64,000 bases of DNA, taken from assembly GCF_900155475.1 (NCBI RefSeq), contig NZ_FXAM01000001.1:2924881-2988880 (forward strand). The letters are read 5' to 3'. Under the pieces are notes generated by a model. The model saw nothing but the letters and a program-made list of their open reading frames with translations. It made no database searches and was not told where the DNA came from. This DNA comes from Methylomagnum ishizawai. Its GTDB lineage: Bacteria > Pseudomonadota > Gammaproteobacteria > Methylococcales > Methylococcaceae. Within the stretch, counting starts at the first letter, position 1. Every line of letters begins with the position of its first letter. Below, in pieces: positions 54,841 to 63,194 of this stretch. The position numbers were made by a program, and so were the translations under genes.

Positions 54841-55836
54841 TCAATCGATTTTCAAGACCAGCTTGCCCAGGGTATGCCCGGTTTCGAGCTGGGTATGGGC
54901 GGCGGCGGCTTGTTCCAAGGGCAGGGTCTGGCTGACGTGCAGTTTCAATTGGCCCTGGTTCATCCACTCGGCGTAGCGCTCCAGGATTTCGGCGTGATGG
55001 GCGCGGGCGGCGGGCAAATCGCGCAGCATCGGGGTCAGCATCAACTCGAAGCCGATGCGGAGATTGCGCAGCCGGGCCTCCTTGAACGAGAACTCGCCCG
55101 GATCGAGCAGGGTCACGAGATCGCCGAAATGGGCGGTGCATTCGACGCTGCGCCGGAACACTTCCGCGCCCACCGTATCGACCACCAGATCGGCCCCGGC
55201 CCCGCCGGTCAGCCGGTTGGTTTCGGCCACGAAATCCTGTTCGCGGTAATCGATGACCTCGTCGGCACCGCATGCCTTGGCGAAGGCGGCATTCTCCGCC
55301 GATCCCACCGTGGTCAGCGCCCGCGCCCCTTTGAGCTTGGCCAATTGCAGGGCCACATGCCCCACCCCGCCCGCGCCGCCGTGGATCAGCACCGTCTGTC
55401 CCGCTTGCAAGCGGCCCCGGTCGTACAACATGCCCCAGGCCGTGATCAGCACCAGCGGACCCGCCGCCGCTTGCACGAAATCCAAGGCCCTGGGCATCGC
55501 CGCCGCCCAGCGCTGATCCAGCACGGTGTATTCGGCGTAATTGCCCGGTTCCGCGCCCAGCCCGCCGTGGCAGAACCACACCCGGTCGCCGCGCTGGAAA
55601 CGGGTGGCTTCGGCCCCGGTCTCGACCACTACGCCCGCGCCGTCGCAGCCCAGCACGGCGGGCAGCGCGTCGGGATAGAACAACCCGCCCCGGCGCAGTT
55701 TGGTATCGATGGGATTGACCCCGGCGGCATGGAGCTTGACCTTGATCTGGGTGGACGTGGCGATGGCGGGTTCGGGAATGTCCCGCAGGACCAGCACCTC
55801 GGGTCCGCCGACGGCGGTCATCACGATGGCTTTCAT
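54841..55836 (-). CDS. Zinc-independent MDR-superfamily quinone oxidoreductase-like protein
   Basis: 331 residues. N-terminal GroES-like domain (MKAIVMTAVGGPEVLVLRDI, AAGVNPIDTKLRRG, GCDGAGVVVETG) and a Rossmann domain with the NADPH-binding HGGAGGVGHVALQLAKLKGA. The zinc-ligand Cys/His of classical alcohol dehydrogenases are absent, so it resembles QOR. It probably reduces quinones or enals with NADPH. It lies near a GST and a TetR regulator, which suggests an electrophile-stress neighbourhood. Confidence 0.85.
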   Translation of the reverse strand: MKAIVMTAVGGPEVLVLRDIPEPAIATSTQIKVKLHAAGVNPIDTKLRRGGLFYPDALPAVLGCDGAGVVVETGAEATRFQRGDRVWFCHGGLGAEPGNYAEYTVLDQRWAAAMPRALDFVQAAAGPLVLITAWGMLYDRGRLQAGQTVLIHGGAGGVGHVALQLAKLKGARALTTVGSAENAAFAKACGADEVIDYREQDFVAETNRLTGGAGADLVVDTVGAEVFRRSVECTAHFGDLVTLLDPGEFSFKEARLRNLRIGFELMLTPMLRDLPAARAHHAEILERYAEWMNQGQLKLHVSQTLPLEQAAAAHTQLETGHTLGKLVLKID

Positions 55837-55840
55837 GGTG

Positions 55841-56392
55841 TTATCTCCTTGGATTGTTCGAGCGGCGATCCCGGCCCAACGGCGCGGCGGAATCCAGCCA
55901 GCGCTCCAACTGGCCGGGCCGCCGGATGCCCAGCAGATGCTCCCACCAGTAGGGCTTGTCCAGGCTGGAAACGATCACCCCGCCCTTGGCGCTGCTGGAA
56001 TGCACGAAGGCGTTATGGCCGATATAGATGCCGACATGGGAATAGGGTTCGCCCGTGGTGTTGAAGAACAACAAATCGCCGGGCCGCTTGTCGCGCCGGT
56101 CCAAAGGCGGCAGGGCTTCGGCCATTTGGCGGGCGGTGCGCGGCAGGCGGACGCCATGGCGGCGGTAGACATGCTGCACGAAGCCACTGCAATCGAAACC
56201 GCCCTCCTCCATCGATTCCCCGCCCCAGACATAAGGCGTGCCTTGCAGGCTGAGGGCATAATCGATCACCGGACCCATGTGGGCGCGGCTGGCGGCGGGT
56301 CGGGGCGGCGGCGGCTTGGGCGTACTGGCGCAACCGGCCAGCAGCGCGGGCAACAACAACGGCAACAGCAAACGATAGGGTATGGCAGGCAT
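55841..56392 (-). CDS. NlpC/P60 family lipoprotein (peptidoglycan endopeptidase)
   Basis: 183 residues with a lipoprotein signal ending LLAGCAST. The papain-like NlpC/P60 core has the catalytic Cys in GGFDCSGFVQHVYRRHG, the His in EPYSHVGIYIGHNAFVHSS, and GTPYVWGG before it. It should cleave D-Glu to diaminopimelate bonds in murein, like Spr or NlpC. The start at 56392 gives the signal peptide; longer in-frame extensions belong to a shadow of nspC. Confidence 0.9.
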   Translation of the reverse strand: MPAIPYRLLLPLLLPALLAGCASTPKPPPPRPAASRAHMGPVIDYALSLQGTPYVWGGESMEEGGFDCSGFVQHVYRRHGVRLPRTARQMAEALPPLDRRDKRPGDLLFFNTTGEPYSHVGIYIGHNAFVHSSSAKGGVIVSSLDKPYWWEHLLGIRRPGQLERWLDSAAPLGRDRRSNNPRR

Positions 56393-56436
56393 GGTAGTTT
56401 GGGCGCAATCAGGAAAAGCGACACGGCGGCTTAAAG

Positions 56437-57642
56437 TTAAATGTCCGGCCCGCTCCCGTCCAGCGGCGCGGCCTCGTCGGCGGCCCACAACCGCCGGTAG
56501 TCTCCGTAACCATAGCGCTTCGCCAGCCGCAGGCTGCCGTCCGCTCCGCGCAGATAGAGCGCGGGCAGATCGTAGCCATTGAAGCGGCTGGCCTTGACCA
56601 GGGCGTAAGCCCCGACGTTCTCGAACACCACGGCGTCGCCCACTTGCACAGGCCGGTCGAAGCGGTATTCCCCGAACACATCCCCCGCCAGGCAGGTACA
56701 ACCCACCAACAGGCAGGCATGCCCGCCGTCCGGGCGGTGTTCCCGCAGGACGGGGGCTTTTTGGTACTCGAACACCTCGGGCAGGTGGTGGACGCCGGTA
56801 TCCAGCACCGCCACCGCCTTGCCCCCGCGCTCGAAGCGGTCGATCACGCGGGTGGCCAGACTCCCGGCCCGCCCGACGACGGCCTTGCCCGGCTCGAAAA
56901 ACACGTCGAGATCGTGGCGGCGCTTGAAGTCGAGGACCACCCCGGCCAAATCCCGCACATCCCGCTCGGTTTCGAGCAGATAGCCACCGCCCAGGTTGAT
57001 CCAACGCAGCCCATCCAGGCGCGGACCCAGGCCTTGTTCCAAGTGGGCCAGGGTTTCCCGCAATGGCGCGAAGCTTGCTGACTCAAACAAGGTATGGAAA
57101 TGTAACCCTTCGATCCGGGCGGCGATTCCAGGCTCCCCGGCCAGCGCGGCGGCGAATTCCGCCAAAGGCACGCCCAGCTTGGAATACGGGCGACAAGGGT
57201 CGTAACGTGGATCGTCCAGGAAGGAAAGCCCCGGATTGACACGGATTCCGGGCGACACCCGCGCCGGCAGCCCCGGCAGGAACCGCCGCCACTGCTCCAA
57301 AGAATTGAAGCTGAGATAATCGCAAACCGACGCGATGCCATCCATGTCCCCGGCGCGGAAACCGGGCGTGGTGATGTGCAATCCGACCCTTCGCGGTGCG
57401 GAATGCGCGAACTCGGCGGCCCAGCGGGCCTCGAACAGCGAACTCGCCGAGAATCCATCCACCTCCGGCAGCACGGCCTCCAGCAGCGCCTCCCAGGGCA
57501 GCGCCTTGACCGAATACAACAGCCGCGCCCCCGAGCGCCGCCGGACCTCGGCCAACAGGGCGAGCTGGCGGGCGATGCGGGACTCATCGTAGACGAAGGC
57601 CGGGGTATATTCGGGGATAAAGTGCGGGATTTGATCGTGCAT
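56437..57642 (-). CDS. nspC: Carboxynorspermidine/carboxyspermidine decarboxylase
   Basis: 401-residue PLP enzyme of the alanine-racemase fold. N-terminus IPEYTPAFVYDESRIARQLA with the PLP Lys in LLYSVKALPWEALLE. Other motifs are NPGLSFLDDPRYDPCRPYSK and LGVPL, GLHFHTLFES, NLGGGYLLE, FEPGKAVVG and LLVGCTCLAGDVFGEYRF, where the Cys is catalytic. It makes norspermidine or spermidine from the carboxylated precursor. The partner dehydrogenase (CANSDH) is not in the window. The start at 57642 is chosen by family alignment; 27 upstream codons are unlikely to be coding. Confidence 0.88.
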   Translation of the reverse strand: MHDQIPHFIPEYTPAFVYDESRIARQLALLAEVRRRSGARLLYSVKALPWEALLEAVLPEVDGFSASSLFEARWAAEFAHSAPRRVGLHITTPGFRAGDMDGIASVCDYLSFNSLEQWRRFLPGLPARVSPGIRVNPGLSFLDDPRYDPCRPYSKLGVPLAEFAAALAGEPGIAARIEGLHFHTLFESASFAPLRETLAHLEQGLGPRLDGLRWINLGGGYLLETERDVRDLAGVVLDFKRRHDLDVFFEPGKAVVGRAGSLATRVIDRFERGGKAVAVLDTGVHHLPEVFEYQKAPVLREHRPDGGHACLLVGCTCLAGDVFGEYRFDRPVQVGDAVVFENVGAYALVKASRFNGYDLPALYLRGADGSLRLAKRYGYGDYRRLWAADEAAPLDGSGPDI

Positions 57643-57845
57643 ATCGGGAATAATGCGGTGGGCGTGGATGAAACGCGAGCGCTCCGGCGTTTCCGCCCCC
57701 GCGGATTGCAAAGCTACTGACAAGCCCGCGCGCTTGGTCTATAGTTCCGTGACACCTGTCACCGGATGATAAAGGCATAACAAATTAGCGTAAACGCGGC
57801 CACCCACGTCCATATCGCGTCGGATCGCAGCGTCGAGGTGTATCA

Positions 57846-60200
57846 ATGTTGACACAAGACCCCAAGATCATCAGCTTCGAAACCGTACAAGCCAAACAAA
57901 AAGAAGCACCCAAATTCCCCACCCAGCGCATCGCGGCGGAAATCCGCAATCTACAAGCGAAAATCCTGACCGAACTGCTCCAATACTTCTTCACCGTCAT
58001 CGACGACGAACTGTTCAAACGCTCGGGTTCGGAATCGGTCCACCAGCAAACCCTCTACTTCGAAACCATGCGCCGGGTCCGGGTGGAATCCGCCACCCTC
58101 CAGGCCAATTTCCACGAGCGGGTGGCCCGCCAGCTCGACGAATTCTTCAGGAAAAAACCCGCGCCCGCCAGCGATGGCGGCAACGCCACGCCCGCTCTCG
58201 GCGATCTCGGCTTCTCGCTGGTGGAAAACGAGGTGCTGGAAGAGGAAATCGCCCTCACCGCCATGACCGAAAAGGGCAACAACCTGTTCCAAACCCATTT
58301 GTTCAGCCTCAACAAGCGCTTCGCCAGCCTGATCGAACGCGAGGAACTCGACAACCAGGACAATCCCCTCGCACCCCGCGCCCTCTGCCATACCTTCGCC
58401 GAGGCGTTGAAGCCGCTGACCCTGGACGTCGTGGTCAAGCTCCTGATCTACAAGCTGTTCGACCAAGCCGTGATCGGCGGACTCGGCAAGCTCTACCTGG
58501 AATTGAACAACCACCTGGTCAACGAGGGCGTGCTGCCCAACCTGACCCGCAACCCCAAACGCCCCATGATGCCCGGCTCGCCCTACGCACCCCGGCCCGC
58601 GCCCGGCGGCGGCCCGGCCCGCGGCCTGGCCGACGAGGGCGTGAACGACAATCCCCAAGCCTACCTGGAAGTATTCCAGAGCATGCAAGCCCTGCTCAAC
58701 GGCTGGCGCGGCCAAATGGGGATGCCCGGTGGCGATTTCGGCGAAGGCTACCCGCAGGGACCGGCGCTGGACACCGGCGAGGTGGTCAGCGTCCTCAGCA
58801 TGATGCAAGCCCCGGCCCTGGCGGCGGAGGGGCAATCCGGCACCAGCGCCGAGGAACTGAAGGCCTTCCTGCTCCAGCGCCAAGCCCAGGCCGGCGAGGC
58901 CCGGCCCCTGGCCCGCTCGGACGAGGATATCATCGATATGGTGGCCTTGATCTTCGATTTCATCCTGGAGGACCGCAACCTGCCCGACCCGGTCAAGGGC
59001 TTGATCGCCCGCCTGCAAATCCCGGTGGTCAAGGTCGCGATGCTGGAGAAATCCTTCTTCGGGCGCAAGAACCATCCGGTGCGGCTACTGCTGAACGCCC
59101 TGGCCCAGGGCGGCATCGGCCTGGATTCCAGCGAGAACGTGATCGACACCCCGGTCTACAAGAAGATCGAATCGGTGGTGAACCGCATCCTCGACGAATT
59201 CGACCAGAACGTCGGGCTGTTCTCCGACCTCCTCGACGAATTCATGGCCTTCCTGGAAAAGGACGGCCAGCGCAGCCGCATCGCCGAAGAACGCACCCGC
59301 CAAGTCACCCAGAGCAAGGAACAGGTCCAACTCGCCAAGCGCAAGATCGCCTACGAAATCGCCTCCCGCCTCGAAGGCAAATCCACCCCGGCGGCGGTGC
59401 GCTCCTTCCTCTACAACACCTGGAAGGACGTGATGGTGCTGTCCTACCTGCGGCGCGACAAGCAACCGGGGGATTGGGAAGTCGCACTGGAGGTCATGGA
59501 CAAGCTGATCTGGAGCGTGGTCCCGCCCGAGGACGCCCAGGCCCGCAAAGCCATCATCCAGACCATCCCCAAGCTCATCAAGGCGATCCGGGCCGGGCTG
59601 GAATCGATCTCCCTCGACCCGCAGTCGGTGGCGAACGCGATCAAGGAACTCGAAGCCAGCCACGTCACCTGCCTGTCCAACCCGATGGGCGCGACCGCCA
59701 CGGAAGGCGACGCCGCCAAGGCCGAGACCGCGTTCCCGGAAGAACCCCAGGTGGAAATCCGCGACCCGGAACTGGCCGAGGCCATCATCCAAATCCGCTC
59801 CAACCTGCCGGATATCGAAAACCTCACCCTCCAGGACTTGAGCCGCCCGACGGACGATATCGGCGTGGAAGAGTACGCCCTGTCCGATTTCGTGGTCGAG
59901 GACGAATACCTGTTCAAGGCGCGCGAACTCCAGGTGGGCGAATGGGTGGAATTCGACGAGGAAGGCGGGCACAAGAAGCTGCGCGGCAAGCTCTCCTGGA
60001 AAAGCCAGGTCACGTCCACCTATGTCTTCGTCAACCGCAAGGGCACGAAGGTGCTGGAAATCCCCCTGGGCGAACTGGCGCGGCGGATGGGCGCCCACCA
60101 GGCCAGGGTGATCGAGGACGCCGCCGCGCCGCTGATGGATCGCGCCTTCGGCGCCCTGATGAGCAAGCTACGCACTTCCCCCGCCCCCAAGAGCGCCTGA
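57846..60200 (+). CDS. DUF1631 domain protein
   Basis: 784 residues, all-helical in its first 620. Features are QRIAAEIRNLQAKILTELLQ with YFFTVIDDELFKRSGSE, LQIPVVKVAMLEKSFFGRKN with HPVRLLLNALAQGGIGLD, and YLRRDKQPGDWEVALEVMDK, all characteristic of DUF1631 proteins in beta- and gammaproteobacteria. The last 130 residues (from about VGEWVEFDEEGG) form a beta-rich region that reads as a PilZ-like or related domain, without a clear RxxxR motif. Function unknown; some relatives link to c-di-GMP or surface traits. It stands alone, divergent from nspC. Confidence 0.8.
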   Translation: MLTQDPKIISFETVQAKQKEAPKFPTQRIAAEIRNLQAKILTELLQYFFTVIDDELFKRSGSESVHQQTLYFETMRRVRVESATLQANFHERVARQLDEFFRKKPAPASDGGNATPALGDLGFSLVENEVLEEEIALTAMTEKGNNLFQTHLFSLNKRFASLIEREELDNQDNPLAPRALCHTFAEALKPLTLDVVVKLLIYKLFDQAVIGGLGKLYLELNNHLVNEGVLPNLTRNPKRPMMPGSPYAPRPAPGGGPARGLADEGVNDNPQAYLEVFQSMQALLNGWRGQMGMPGGDFGEGYPQGPALDTGEVVSVLSMMQAPALAAEGQSGTSAEELKAFLLQRQAQAGEARPLARSDEDIIDMVALIFDFILEDRNLPDPVKGLIARLQIPVVKVAMLEKSFFGRKNHPVRLLLNALAQGGIGLDSSENVIDTPVYKKIESVVNRILDEFDQNVGLFSDLLDEFMAFLEKDGQRSRIAEERTRQVTQSKEQVQLAKRKIAYEIASRLEGKSTPAAVRSFLYNTWKDVMVLSYLRRDKQPGDWEVALEVMDKLIWSVVPPEDAQARKAIIQTIPKLIKAIRAGLESISLDPQSVANAIKELEASHVTCLSNPMGATATEGDAAKAETAFPEEPQVEIRDPELAEAIIQIRSNLPDIENLTLQDLSRPTDDIGVEEYALSDFVVEDEYLFKARELQVGEWVEFDEEGGHKKLRGKLSWKSQVTSTYVFVNRKGTKVLEIPLGELARRMGAHQARVIEDAAAPLMDRAFGALMSKLRTSPAPKSA

Positions 60201-60208
60201 GCGGGACC

Positions 60209-60236
60209 GGCCCGCCACCCCTCCCGGCGGCGGGCC
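60209..60236 (+). terminator. Hairpin after the DUF1631 gene
   Basis: GGCCCGCC and GGCGGGCC form a perfect 8-bp stem with a 12-base loop, 8 bases after the stop codon. There is no T-run. Confidence 0.55.
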
Positions 60237-60243
60237 ATCCCTC

Positions 60244-60319
60244 CTCAAAAACCGGTGCATAACACCCCAACCTTCCCGGCAATCTCGGTGGATATACGCC
60301 GATAAGCCAAACGCCACGG
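60244..60319. repeat. Non-coding direct repeat, copy A (76 bp)
   Basis: Shares most positions with copy B at 60371-60445. The common core includes GGTGCATAACACC (a small palindromic stem), CGGTGGATAT and the identical 3' block GCCGATAAGCCAAACGCCAC followed by GG. No start codon with a Shine-Dalgarno and no family pattern is present, so it is treated as non-coding. Copies are 51 bases apart. Confidence 0.75.
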
Positions 60320-60370
60320 CGCACCCGGTCCCATAGGCCCATGAAACCCGCCCCCGGTACCCTACCACCC

Positions 60371-60445
60371 CTCAAAACGGGTGCATAACACCCGAATTTC
60401 CCCGGCGATCATGGTGGATATGCGCCGATAAGCCAAACGCCACGG
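60371..60445. repeat. Non-coding direct repeat, copy B (75 bp)
   Basis: Second copy of the same unit. Its hairpin is stronger (GGGTG-CATAA-CACCC). The 3' 22 bases are identical to copy A. It lies about 190 bases upstream of the first secreted-protein gene. The remaining bases to 60636 hold only a small inverted repeat (GTCTA/TAGAC near 60449-60464) and presumably the promoter. Confidence 0.75.
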
Positions 60446-60636
60446 TACGTCTAGTATTTTAGACACATCACCCTCCTCCCCAGGGAACATCTTCCCCACC
60501 GACAAGCCTTTTTTACAAAGCATCCATATTTTGGCACGGACAATGCCACCGGGTATCGCGGACGGGATGCGGATAAGCATTGCCTGACCTCCGACCCACG
60601 ACACGGGTCTATGCCATCGGATATCAAGGAGACATT

Positions 60637-61521
60637 ATGAAACACTGCTTGCCTTTCCAAGCCGGGGCCGTGCTAGCGCTGTGCCTGGCCCAGCCCGCGC
60701 TGGCCCATGTCCAATACTTGGACCTCGACGCCGCACCGTCCCTGGTCACCACCACCTTCAGCGGCGCCGCCATCACTGACCCCTGCGCCAGCTATTCCAG
60801 CGGCTGCCAAAGCGCCAACGACCTGACCGATTTCGGCTGGATCAACGGCACCCTGGCCACCCTGGGCGACAGCCATATGCTGTCGGTCAACGCCAAGTTC
60901 TGGAAATTCCACCTGAGCCAGACTTCCACCGTCACCATCACCTTCACCCAAGGGCAGGCCAAACTGGACCCGGCGTTCAGCCTGTATTCCGGGCTGTTGC
61001 CGACCGGCTCCCACGACGATACCAGCTACGACTCCCTCAACGGCACCAACACCGTGGACGCCCCGCCCGGCGGCACGCCCTGCAATCCGCATAATGGCTA
61101 CCGCGACACCACCACCCATTGCGCCACCGGCGGAGTCAACTACTGGGGCCAGTTCGACGCCTTCGCCGATTGGAGCATGGCCAACAACAGCAGCACCTGG
61201 GCCAAGATCACCTACGTCACCTCGGTCAGCAACTACGGCAATTCCAACTTCAACGGCCTGACCCCGGGAATCTCCGGCATTTCGCTGCACTACACCGGCA
61301 ACCAGAACACCACGGCCGACACCGGCGAGAGCGTGACGATCAGCAACCTGCCGGCCGGCGACTACACCATCGCCGGGGCGGGCGAGGTCTGCACCGCCAC
61401 CCCGACCACCATCCTGGGCAGCACCTACACCAAGCTCACCCAGTACAACAACAACACCGGCATCACCTGCGCCACCGGCAGCCGCTATTACGGCACGGTC
61501 ACCTACACCCACACCCCTTGA
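60637..61521 (+). CDS. Secreted protein with predicted N-terminal His, paralogue 1
   Basis: 294 residues. A signal peptide (AGAVLALCLAQPALA) should be cut to leave HVQYLDLD. The body has a beta-rich domain: NGTLATLGDSHMLSVNAKFW, STVTITFTQGQ, then LDPAFSLYSGLLPTGSHDDT and WGQFDAFADWSMANN. The end is a strand-rich NLPAGDYTIAGAGEVC segment. Six Cys suggest disulfides. The same phrases recur in the next gene, so the two are paralogues. An exposed N-terminal His is what copper histidine-brace proteins have; no copper role is shown here. AAGGAG precedes the ATG at 60637, and an in-frame upstream ATG lacks it. Confidence 0.75.
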   Translation: MKHCLPFQAGAVLALCLAQPALAHVQYLDLDAAPSLVTTTFSGAAITDPCASYSSGCQSANDLTDFGWINGTLATLGDSHMLSVNAKFWKFHLSQTSTVTITFTQGQAKLDPAFSLYSGLLPTGSHDDTSYDSLNGTNTVDAPPGGTPCNPHNGYRDTTTHCATGGVNYWGQFDAFADWSMANNSSTWAKITYVTSVSNYGNSNFNGLTPGISGISLHYTGNQNTTADTGESVTISNLPAGDYTIAGAGEVCTATPTTILGSTYTKLTQYNNNTGITCATGSRYYGTVTYTHTP

Positions 61522-61554
61522 TCCCATCCAAAACAATCAATAGAGGTTCCTAGG

Positions 61555-62655
61555 ATGAAACAAAACCAATTGGTCCGCGCCCTGGCCCTGGCCGGCCTGG
61601 GCTTCGGCGGCGACGCGGCCCTGGCCCATGTCTGCAACGTCGATATCGGCTCCGGCGAACCCACGCTCTGCGGCGATAGTCCGCAATTCTCGGTCTATAC
61701 CCCGACCGTGGACAAGCATGGGGCCGTCGTGCTGCCCGCCCTGCCCAATCCGTTCCCGGCGGGCTTCACCGGCGACCCCAACTGCCCCTACGGCGGCACC
61801 GACGCCAGCGGCAACGCCTGCGTCTACGGCAAAGCCGGCCTGATCAACTTCAGCGGCTATGGCTGGCTGATGGGCACCACCCCCCTCCTGGGCGATTCCC
61901 ACAACCTGCACGGCGGCACCTTCTTCACCTTCACCCTGGCCGAATCCCACACCGTCCGCATCACCCTGGCCGGCGACACCTACTTCGGCAACGGGGCGGG
62001 ACTCGACCCCGCCTTCTCGCTGTACGCGGGCCGCCTGCCGGACGACGCCCACGACGGCGTCGGCTACGATTCCACGGACCCGGTCGATGATAGCTGCGGC
62101 CTGCCCATCGCCTCCAAGACCGACCAAGCCCCCGGCGACCCCGGCATCCCCCAATACCTGGTCGATCCCGACACCTGCGTCGCCTCCCCCAATCCGGCGT
62201 TCACCGTCAAGGTCCAAAGGCAATACGCCAAACTCTACAGGAGGCCCAACGGTCCCTATCGCGACACCCTCAACTATATCCAGACCGGGGGCTTGGACGA
62301 GACCGACAACCCCCTCCACCTGTTCAACGGCCAGTTCAACGCCAAGGGCGGCTGGAGCATGGCCAACGAGGACGCCATCCCCGGCGACCCGAGCCAGACC
62401 ATGGTCACCAATCCCGACGGCACCCGCGCCACCTATAAGCCCCTGCCCGATGGCTCGCAGGAACTGGTCTGGTCCGAACTACGCTTCATCAAGGCCAAGA
62501 ACGCCCATACCGGCCCGCAGATGGAAGCGATGACCATCGCCCTACCCGCCGGCCACTACACCGTCGCGGCCTCGGGGGCCAACTGCAACGACCAAAGCAT
62601 CGCCTGCGTCGCGCCACACTATGGTGGCAAGATCACCTTCAAGATCATCGAATAA
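61555..62655 (+). CDS. Secreted protein with predicted N-terminal His, paralogue 2
   Basis: 366 residues. A signal peptide ending DAALA precedes HVCNVDIG. Shared phrases with paralogue 1 are GYGWLMGTTPLLGDSHNLHG, HTVRITLAGD, then LDPAFSLYAGRLPDDAHDGV and GWSMANEDA, with LPAGHYTVAASGANC at the end. It has an extra region (about 185-290) rich in Asp and Pro. There are eight or more Cys. The gene lies 33 bases after paralogue 1, in one operon closed by a strong terminator. Likely surface or periplasmic; family unnamed to me. Confidence 0.75.
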   Translation: MKQNQLVRALALAGLGFGGDAALAHVCNVDIGSGEPTLCGDSPQFSVYTPTVDKHGAVVLPALPNPFPAGFTGDPNCPYGGTDASGNACVYGKAGLINFSGYGWLMGTTPLLGDSHNLHGGTFFTFTLAESHTVRITLAGDTYFGNGAGLDPAFSLYAGRLPDDAHDGVGYDSTDPVDDSCGLPIASKTDQAPGDPGIPQYLVDPDTCVASPNPAFTVKVQRQYAKLYRRPNGPYRDTLNYIQTGGLDETDNPLHLFNGQFNAKGGWSMANEDAIPGDPSQTMVTNPDGTRATYKPLPDGSQELVWSELRFIKAKNAHTGPQMEAMTIALPAGHYTVAASGANCNDQSIACVAPHYGGKITFKIIE

Positions 62656-62672
62656 GCCTGCCCGGAAACGAC

Positions 62673-62710
62673 AAAGCCGCCCCCGCCCGGCATGGGCGGG
62701 GGCGGCTTTT
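62673..62710. terminator. Strong intrinsic terminator, bidirectional
   Basis: AAAGCCGCCCCCGCCC and GGGCGGGGGCGGCTTT form a 16-bp stem with a 5-base loop, followed by TTTT on the plus strand and preceded by A on the other side. It serves both the secreted-protein operon and the convergent lspA. Confidence 0.9.
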
Positions 62711-62721
62711 CATCGCCCGCG

Positions 62722-63186
62722 TCAAGCCGCCGGGCGCGGTCTGAACGAATCGAGCAACAGCAGGGCGACGCCCACGGTGATGGCCGAATCGGCCACATTG
62801 AAGGCCGGGAAATGCCATTCCCCGTAAAACACATCCAGGAAATCGATCACATAGCCATAGAGGCTGCGGTCGATCAGATTGCCCAGCGCCCCGCCCAGCA
62901 CCAAGGCCCAGGCGGCGGCTTCCCAAGCCTTCGATTGATCCAGCTTCGCCAGCCAATAGCAGATGAACCCACTGGCGGCGACGCCCAGGGCGATGAAGAA
63001 CCAGCGCTGCCAGCCCCCCGCCTGCGCCAGGAAACTGAACGCCGCGCCCTGGTTGCGGAGATAGGTCAGTTGGAAGAACGGCAACAGTTCGATGGATTGG
63101 TAAAGCCGCATCGAGCCATCGACCAGCCACTTGGTGGCCTGGTCGAGCGCGATCACCCCGGCGGACAGCCACAGCCAACGCAGCAT
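62722..63186 (-). CDS. lspA: Lipoprotein signal peptidase II
   Basis: 154-residue inner-membrane aspartyl protease with four spans. The catalytic Asp residues are in NLIDRSLYGYVIDFLDVF and FPAFNVADSAITVG. The N-terminal IALDQATKWLV and the RNQGAAFSFLA motif are also present. It removes signal peptides of lipoproteins, such as FlgH and the NlpC/P60 protein in this window. It follows ileS by 8 bases in the usual ileS-lspA order. Confidence 0.96.
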   Translation of the reverse strand: MLRWLWLSAGVIALDQATKWLVDGSMRLYQSIELLPFFQLTYLRNQGAAFSFLAQAGGWQRWFFIALGVAASGFICYWLAKLDQSKAWEAAAWALVLGGALGNLIDRSLYGYVIDFLDVFYGEWHFPAFNVADSAITVGVALLLLDSFRPRPAA

Positions 63187-63194
63187 GGCGGCGG

